Shown here piece after piece: positions 57,604 through 64,000 of a DNA stretch of 64,000 nucleotides (its first letter is position 1; every line of letters begins with the position of its first letter). Under the pieces are notes generated by a model. It saw nothing but the letters and a program-made list of their open reading frames with translations. It ran no database searches and was not told where the DNA came from. Location of the stretch: positions 49,493,724-49,557,723 of the forward strand of contig NC_087068.1 of the NCBI RefSeq assembly GCF_963678635.1, in the 5' to 3' direction. This DNA is from Symsagittifera roscoffensis. Its lineage: Eukaryota; Xenacoelomorpha; Acoela; Convolutidae. The position numbers and the translations under genes were made by a program.

Positions 57604-57995
57604 AACAATTAAGGAGTTCAAATGATTATCAAAAGTCAAATGACTTGGTATCATGCTGAATTTTATCCGTTTGTCATGTTTTATTTTTCAGACCTGTTTG
57701 TGTTGTGAGACCAGATAAATGAATTCACGAATTAGTCTTCTTCAGACCTGTTTACCTGTTTCACCTGAAAAATCAGACCTGTTCACTTTTTTGACAAAAA
57801 TTATACTAGATTTTCAGAAGCTCTGAACGTAACAAAACTAGTCCAGTGCATATCTGGAAGCATTTGGAGTTTTTTTAAAAAGTTTATTACATTCGATATT
57901 GAGGAGTGGTCAGCTTTGAATCCGATTTGATCAAACTTGCTTTCGATACTGACAAATAGACACAAAAAAGAAGAGAAAGATACTAAATTTTGAAC
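57604..57995 (+). repeat. Spacer B, copy 5
   Basis: One CAGACCTG box is missing relative to copies 1-4; it shares AAAAAGTTTATTACATTCGA with copy 4. Confidence 0.75.
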
Positions 57996-58560
57996 AAGAC
58001 TGCTCGTATCAGGGCGAAGCCCTGAATATTCCGACTGCCTTCAAAATTTATGGAGCAGCAGTAATTACAAAAAAAAATTAAATTAAAAAAAAGAAATTTT
58101 TTTTTCTAAAAATTGAAATTTTTTATAAAAGTCATTCCCCACACGCCATATAAAATACAAAAAATGAGATTTTGTTCCTTGTAACAAATCAATTATGGCA
58201 AATAAGCTTCGTTCAACCAATTTGGAACGATTTAAAAGACGGATTAAATCTCCGCTTACGCGCATTAATTATTTCGCGCGTTACTTGTCCCAAATTGGTC
58301 AAAAGGGCCAAAATGGCAATCTTTAAACCCCCATAACTTTACAAAAAAATGATTACAGGTGAAATATATTTTAAAATTTAAGCTCAGGACAACAATACCT
58401 TTCGAATGATATTAAAAAAAATTCAGTGAAAAAAGGCTAGTGAAAAAGTGAAAAAGGGCTAGTGAAGAAAAAAACCACCCCGAGCACAAATATTCCGTTA
58501 CTTTCGTATCGAAAGTCGGAACAAAAAATCGAAACGCAGTTGATGATGTTGAAATATAAT

Positions 58561-59084
58561 TGTTCCGACTTTTCCTACGAAAGTAACGGAATATTTGTAC
58601 TCGGGGTGGGTTTTTTTTCTTCAGATAAATTTCGACTTTTTAACTAGCCATTTTTGACAAAATTTTTTAACATCATTCGAAAGGTAGAGTTGTCTTGAGC
58701 TCAAATTTGAAAAGATATTTCACCTATGATCATTTTTCGTAAAGTTACAGGGGTTTAAAGATTGCCTTTTTGGCCAATTTGGGACAATTAACGGGCGATA
58801 TATTTCGCGCTATTAACGCATAAGCGGAGAGTTAATCCGTCGTAGAAATCGTTGCAAATTGGTTTAAAAAAGCTTATGTAACATAATTGGGTTGTTACAT
58901 GGAGCGAAATCTATCCTTTTGTACTTTGTATGGCGTGCGGGAGGATGATTTTCATAAAAAAGTTCAAAAAAAAAAAATTGTTTTTGTTTTATTTCATTAA
59001 ATTTTTTAACGTTTTTACTGCTCCATTAAACTTAAAAGGCAGTCTGAACATTCAGGGCTTCGCCCTGACACGAGCAGTCTTGTT
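58561..59084 (-). repeat. Rep-A, inverted copy bounding the array
   Basis: Starts TTGTTCCGACTTTTCCTACG and ends GCCCTGACACGAGCAGTCTT, the full 525-bp element in the opposite orientation, only about 35 bp after the last array unit. The two form a large inverted repeat. Confidence 0.85.
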
Positions 59085-59711
59085 AACTTTTGTTACTTTT
59101 CGCATCGCAAAAATGTATGGCAATTGTTATTGAACTTCTTTTCAGAAAGTTTTTTCGATGCCTATACTCTCTGCGTTTTTAGATCTTAATTTTCTTTTTA
59201 AGGAACGAACGTGAATGAATGTGCTGAGTTTAAAAACTGCGAAATATTACCTCGTTTACTTTAAACAGCTTCATTTTTTCGCTGCTTCTGCAACAATGAA
59301 ATGGATTGTTTTGCACGCTAGTTGCCTCAATTTAATATTTTTGTCAGTTTTCATTCACATGGGATTTTACAAAAAAAAAGATTTGAAATAATTTAATTCA
59401 GATTTTGGTCTCTGGCATCATTAGCTTTGAGTCTTCTAATTTTTCCCGCGCCCCACATTGCAAAAGGGGGAAAATTTTGCTTTTTCTTGACCGTTGGTTT
59501 AGTTCTGTATATTCGCTACTGGGTAATAGATGTGGATGTGGGAAGTGTTAACGAGAATTTTCAAAACCGGCTATAGTTAGCTCCTGCAGCTTTAAGAAGA
59601 TTGTATTCCACAAGAAACAATTAATTGGCTTTTGTTTCTCTATTTTTTCAGAAAAATGTAATGGGAACAGTCTGTCAGCTTTTTGCTCTTATTTAAATCG
59701 ACGCCCCTTAC
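59085..59711. other. Intron or 3' flank of the NIDO gene
   Basis: No repeat family recognised. On the minus strand it follows the NIDO exon's splice donor; a downstream exon may lie here or beyond, but I could not define one. Confidence 0.45.
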
Positions 59712-60326
59712 CTTTAATATTATTGAATCCTGCTTGAGCGTGTACCTCATCTCATGTATATCAGTCCACTGAATTTGATCATAACTAAAGAAACAGTAGC
59801 ACACTTTTTCTGCCTCACACGACAAAATTTGAAAAGTGTTCTGAAGATCAAAGTGCTGATTGTAGTACCCGACTTTGAACCAAGTGGCAACTATAGCCCA
59901 ATCAGGTTTGAAGTTTCTATCTGCAGAATTATCCCTGACAGTTTTTGCTAGCGTTCTGAGAGTAGCAATAGATTTGTCCAATCGCCAGTAAATGTGGTTG
60001 AAATCGCCGCTCAATTGATCACCCGGTCTGTTATCAAGGTCCGCCCAAAAAGGAGCTATCATGGTCACATTGGGCATTGGAAATGCAACGGGTACGAATC
60101 GAGTATATGCGCCACTGAAAGAGATGAATCCGTTGTTACATACCCAAAAACTCGAGTATTTTGCTCCGTAAAAGTTGAAATTTGTGCTTAGTTTTTGCTC
60201 GGCACCGCATCCATCGTCAATTTTGGGATTCAGATTATCAATATGTCGACCGAATTCTATAAGAATTATTGAGTTTACACTTAGGAAAGTTGCAAAAAAG
60301 AATGAGCTCAAAATTAAGTGTTGCAT
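59712..60326 (-). CDS. Secreted NIDO (nidogen-like) domain protein, first exon
   Basis: 205 codons. Starts MQHLILSSFFFATFLSVNS, a clear signal peptide, so the protein is secreted or at the cell surface. A NIDO domain follows: NFYGAKYSSFWVCNNGFISF (residues 52-71), VAFPMPNVTMIAPFWADLDN (80-99), HIYWR, then DWAIVATWFKVGYYNQHFDL and CYCFFSYDQIQWTD. These match the family's conserved NNGFISF, IAPFWADxD and DIQW positions. The frame stays open to a stop at 59640, but LKG|GTAAGG-type sequence at 59711 (AAAG|GTAAGG) is a strong phase-0 donor and the last 23 residues past it look intronic, so the exon is ended there. NIDO domains occur in nidogen, tectorin-alpha, mucin-4 and sushi-domain adhesion proteins, usually followed by further modules. 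Which type this is cannot be told. Confidence 0.85.
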
Positions 60327-61371
60327 TTCAACCCTACTAGTTTTGCTTCAAGTTAGTATCAAGTGAGGCAAGTTTTGAATTCAGAGTAAATAGTTGATAT
60401 GTTATCTACGCGATAAAAATAGTTCTTCAGAAAAACATGAATCAGAATCAGAATATCTAAAAGTTAGAGTTTTTTCTTGCAAAAGAAGTTTCGAGCAAAA
60501 CTAACCAAACTGAACGGCCCTATGGCCATCCTTTCCGAGAACCACAAAAAAAAGAATAGTTTGCTTTTACATGAAATTGATAGAGATAATTTTTAAAACT
60601 ATATATAACAAGAGGCTGATAACAATACAAAGTGAGTACAAAAAATGAGCTTTTAGAACTAATAAAGGGTGAATTACATTCAGGTTAATGTTTCCAACTA
60701 GCTGCAGGATTTCTGACTACTTTTTTTTCCAACACATGAGTCATATATCCGCCCTCTTTCTCATTTTTAAAGTGCACTTAAGTTTTCTGTCGTTTGGAAA
60801 TTCGACTGGGCGAAACGCATTCGCTAAGAAAGTCGAGGATACTAACGAAGATTGAGAGAGTCTAACTAAGATTGAAAGATTTGTGAGATAATTTCAATGA
60901 CACAAGTTTAAATTGGTTAATGTCCCATTTTGCCAACAGACAGAAAATAATGTCCCAACAACTAACAAGGACATACATGTTGTTATTGACTCACAATATG
61001 AAATTTTAAAATATTACTTGAAATTCTGTTACGGCTATTTTTTGTTACGGGTAACAAAAAAGTCCCATCTAAAGACAAAAATAGGTCTCGTTTTTAGTCA
61101 CTCCTAATTTTGAATGACCTTTTAAAAGCCATCAGTTTTGACTTGGGCAGTGAAAAAATGCAGACAGAGTATGCTTCTTTAAAGATAAGAAAAATCGAAA
61201 GGAAACTTTTGGTTTGAATTGGCTCTGAAAGGCCTTTCGGAACAAGGATCTCTTTCCTTCTGTTGCTAAAGACACTAGACTTTGTCTCCTCCTCGCAAGC
61301 CAATAATATTGCTTTTCTTGAGGAAAGACTGGTAAAAAACCAATTTTTGACCGAAATGGTCTGAAACTTTC
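60327..61371. other. Upstream of the NIDO gene, nothing recognised
   Basis: AT-rich, no coding frame supported and no dispersed family identified. Presumably includes the NIDO promoter. Confidence 0.45.
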
Positions 61372-61614
61372 ATCGGTGGTCATTTCCTGGTCAATTTTCG
61401 CTAGTTTATTGAAATTAGCAACAGGTTTGTCCTATAACCAGATTATGTGATTGAAATGCAGGCTCAATTGAACGCCAGGTTTTTTATGAAGATCCACCCA
61501 GAGGAGAGCTGTTGTCGTCACGTTAGGTACCTCAAATAAAATGGGTACAAACCGAATTTTCGTGCCAATGATGTAAATGAGCCCGTTGTCATGATTTCGT
61601 AAAAATTGAAGTGG
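61372..61614 (-). pseudogene. Decayed NIDO domain copy
   Basis: Minus-strand reading gives RFVPILFEVPNVTTTALLWV and DLHKKPGVQLSLHFNHIIWL, then a stop, then DKPVANFNKLAKID. These align with RFVPVAFPMPNVTMIAPFWA, DLDNRPGDQLSGDFNHIYWR and DKSIATLRTLAKTV of the intact gene. The N-terminal part before NNGFISF is lost. It is a tandem duplicate about 1.3 kb upstream, now a pseudogene. Confidence 0.8.
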
Positions 61615-63473
61615 TTAGCTTAATTTTTTCCCCACGTCTATCATAAAAAGATGTATATCATTCAAAGTGTATCATAAAAAGACGTACTACACTGTGTCTG
61701 AGTAATTCAGAGATGGGCCTTTAAAAATAGCAGATCTATCTGCCGAATCCATCACCCAAGTGTTTAGGAGTCCATGAGCAAACACCTTGTAACTCAATTT
61801 AGTCGGCAGGTAGAATATGCCACGGAATCTGCAACCTTCGACAAAACTAGAAAAAAAACTCAAAGAAAAAATCAAACAAATGAGCTTTGATTTTGGAGCT
61901 GCACAATGCTCTTACTATTTGTTTCTGGTTTCCACAACAGCAAAAAAATACAGTTTTTTTAGCGGGCTTATTGACAATTTTTTTCAGCCTCTTTACAATT
62001 TCTACAAAAGGTACAGTTTGGCCTCGTGATGCCATCTATAGTCAATTAGTCTTCCAGGTATCAGTTTGCCAAGCAGATTCTTGCATAAATTCTGACTTTC
62101 TTACAATAAAAGTCGCAGACAAAAACGAGGTCAAAAACTGAAAGCAGCCCCTGGTAAAAGAGATAACAACTGCTAATCTAGAGGTTCGAGTGGTTTGCTC
62201 GGCTGTACACATTGCTGATTTATTTTAACCGAAAAAAATAAAACTTGAAATTTAAAATTGAAATTTTGTCAAAAATCAAATTGTGTTCATTTTAAACAAA
62301 AAATGATGAAGGCGAAACTTGCTTAAAAGACAAAAGTTGCCGAGCAAAATTTTTGCAGTGCATCTTGTTCGACCGAAATCCGGTCTAAAAATTATTCCCA
62401 CAAAGACCATTTTCAGCTGTTTTCAGTCAATCAAACATTACGCCATCTATTTGTTCAATTGCTGACAAAAAAGAATCAAACAAAACTTCTTAAAAGGCAG
62501 ATCAGAACTTCAAACGAGTTATAATCATTTCAGTTTTGTATAATTCAATCTATTTGCTTTTTATAGCCAAAATGTGAATTCCATAATAAAAAAAGAGCAA
62601 TTCTTTCATTTAAAAACAATTTTTATTTTTTCTCGAGACACTCTAAAAGAGATATTCTGGCGTCCAGTTTTTAGCAATTGAACCAACAGTTTTGGCGTAA
62701 ATTGTGAGTGACTAACAAAACCGGAAATTATCGTTTTTTAGGTTAAATGTTGGTCCTGATTTTTGCAAAAGAAGATGCAACACATTAATTCTGCGGATAG
62801 TCGTTGTTTTGTCTTAATTATTTTTTGGCTACAGTCAACCAAAATGTTTGTCTACAGTCCACCCAAACTTTTTTATCAGTTTTATCCGGATGATTCAATT
62901 GATCATTATAGAACTACCGAATGACAAAGCGTTTTTCGCGCAAAGATCAATTGAACAACTCGAAGAAGTTTAATTGCAGTTTTTTAAGGAAGGGATTCAC
63001 TGGTGGAACAGTAGTAAAAGCGGCCTTGGGAGACAAAAATGACTCCAGATTTAAATTTCAGACCAAAATAACAGGAAATTTTTGCACGGTTTTCGAAATT
63101 ATTGGAGCGACATCAATTCGGGTGACCTTGGTTGACCAATCTAATTTAAGTATCTTAATTTAACCAATCTGATTATTTGTGAGGTCCCAAATGTTGTCAA
63201 TGAAATTGATTTTCATGTCAATCGTAGGCAGCAAAATAGATTATATATTGTTTAAGGCCCCTTATTGTCTGAAATTTGAATTCAATTGTAATCCATCTGA
63301 ACTCCGTTAAAATGGGTTGTTAATCCTTATTAATTATGTTTCGCATTGAACAATTTGTTCATAAACCAAGCAATTTTTTGTGAAGTTAATGCATAAATTT
63401 ATTGATCATACGTGCTTTTCAAACAAATTAAAGCTACAAAAATTTTTTACAAATTCATTTAATTCCTATCCTG
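61615..63473. other. AT-rich sequence, no gene supported
   Basis: A Rep-D-like right end (CAGTTTGGCCTCGTGATG) occurs at about 62014. Frames at 61687 (minus) and 62921 (plus) are unconvincing. Otherwise nothing recognised. Confidence 0.45.
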
Positions 63474-63683
63474 CAATCACATTTACCTTCTCTTGTCCTA
63501 CGCAGAAAAAAAGCAATTTCCAAAGTAGCAAAGAAAGGATTAAAAGGTCTATAAAATTGCAGGTGTTCTTGTCTTGAAAATAAATTATCAAAAATTGAAA
63601 ACGTGACACCTTTAAATCAATCTTTTGCTGTTTAACACAATTGTTTTTTCTGCGTAGGAGAAGGGGGTGCAAATGTGATTGGA
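63474..63683. repeat. MITE with ~38-bp terminal inverted repeats
   Basis: Left CAATCACATTTACCTTCTCT + TGTCCTACGCAGAAAAA, right TTTTTCTGCGTAGGAGAAGG + GGGTGCAAATGTGATTG. About 210 bp, noncoding. No target duplication is obvious. Unrelated to Rep-A to Rep-D. Confidence 0.75.
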
Positions 63684-64000
63684 GCATACAAATTGACTGA
63701 TTTTGTAACAGCTTTGAAATTTTTGTTTGTTTGGTTGGCACGTAGAACCAGAAAATTTATGCGTGTCTAAAGATTAGGAAACCGTAACAAGTTCCGTATA
63801 AAGAAGTTCTATTCTATTGGTCCGTTTTTTTGGAAATATTTGCAAAAGTTCAAAACACTTGCCGAAAACAAACTCATGTGAATAACAGATTTCTACGGGA
63901 AAATAATACAGTACATTCTTGTTGTTGAGTTTTTGAATTGTTCCACTCATGTAAGTAAAAAATTATCTTGCAATTCGAAACAGAATTTGATTGCAATTAG
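63684..64000. other. Window end, nothing recognised
   Basis: AT-rich; no coding frame or repeat identified. Confidence 0.45.

Larger units (their letters stand above)
44668..58524 (+). repeat. Composite tandem array of Rep-A, about 18 units
   Basis: The landmark GGCAAATAAGCTTCGTTCAA (with variants) occurs near 44958, 45700, 46414, 47170, 47869, 48589, 49512, 50170, 50879, 51631, 52553, 53256, 54173, 55029, 55772, 56526, 57280 and 58196. Spacings are mostly 660-760 bp, or about 920 bp where the longer spacer is present. Each Rep-A core runs from CTGCTCGTATCAGGGCGAAG to TATCGAAAGTCGGAAC, with a hairpin at GCGCGAATTATATCGCGC and another at its right end (CGTTACTTTCG/CGAAAGTCGG). Cores are joined by spacer A (GAGATAACATGACG...GAAATCTCGAAA) or spacer B. 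No protein is encoded; small frames repeat with the unit. Confidence 0.9.

Noticed and set aside
44668-58524. CRISPR-like array
   Set aside because: Units are 660-920 bp in a eukaryotic setting; there are no short direct repeats with unique spacers.
44426-58647. Repeated 60-107-codon frames in the array (for example at 46175, 47043, 50718, 58083)
   Set aside because: The same short frame recurs with each Rep-A unit, with varying ends and no coding signature; not a gene family.
62921-63163. 80-codon frame with a beta-like look
   Set aside because: No signal peptide, no convincing splice sites and no recognisable motif. Too weak to list as a gene.

Overview
This is eukaryotic, almost certainly animal, nuclear DNA. 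It is AT-rich, with exons of 70-770 bp separated by long repeat-filled introns, a BEL/Pao LTR retrotransposon (a metazoan class) and a nidogen-like (NIDO) extracellular domain gene. No bacterial operons, rRNA, CRISPR or plasmid features were seen. The species is not determined. A 62-bp intron in one broken gene, probable GC-AG and GA-AG introns and a load of short non-autonomous repeats would suit an appendicularian tunicate with an enlarged genome. That is an inference, not a demonstration.

Layout. (1) 900-28700, plus strand: one large gene ('gene 1'), modelled here as 22 phase-matched exons totalling 1,815 codons including the stop. The protein is unrecognised: acidic/basic low-complexity N-terminal half, a CxCx5CxxC cysteine cluster, helical repeat-like segments, a second cysteine cluster, then a long Ser/Tyr/Arg-rich tail. 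Its introns carry four dispersed repeat families (Rep-A to Rep-D), minisatellites, two disrupted gene remnants (15.6-17.0 kb and 18.6-19.1 kb) and a possible small secreted cysteine peptide. The last exon and its 3' flank are duplicated at 29.49-29.92 kb. (2) 30531-34306: a degenerate BEL/Pao element with two LTRs, 5-bp target duplications, primer binding site and polypurine tract; each LTR contains a tRNA-like module with A and B boxes. (3) 34611 to a 200-bp assembly gap at 42220: three exons of a second gene ('gene 2') with the same architecture as gene 1 (acidic exon, helical exon, Ser-rich exon). Its first visible intron holds a 910-bp terminal-inverted-repeat element, a tRNA-derived fragment and an antisense LTR-retrotransposon gag remnant. 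(4) 43187-44573: a dimeric ~76-bp minisatellite. (5) 44668-58524: about 18 tandem copies of the ~525-bp Rep-A element joined by two alternative spacers, with higher-order repeats, bounded on the right by an inverted copy. (6) 59712-60326, minus strand: the NIDO exon, with a decayed NIDO copy upstream at 61372-61614, then a ~210-bp MITE at 63474-63683.

The real genes here are gene 1, gene 2 (partial) and the NIDO gene (partial). Most other open frames are chance or lie in repeats. Genes 1 and 2 may be diverged tandem paralogues. Nothing in the window shows what they do.
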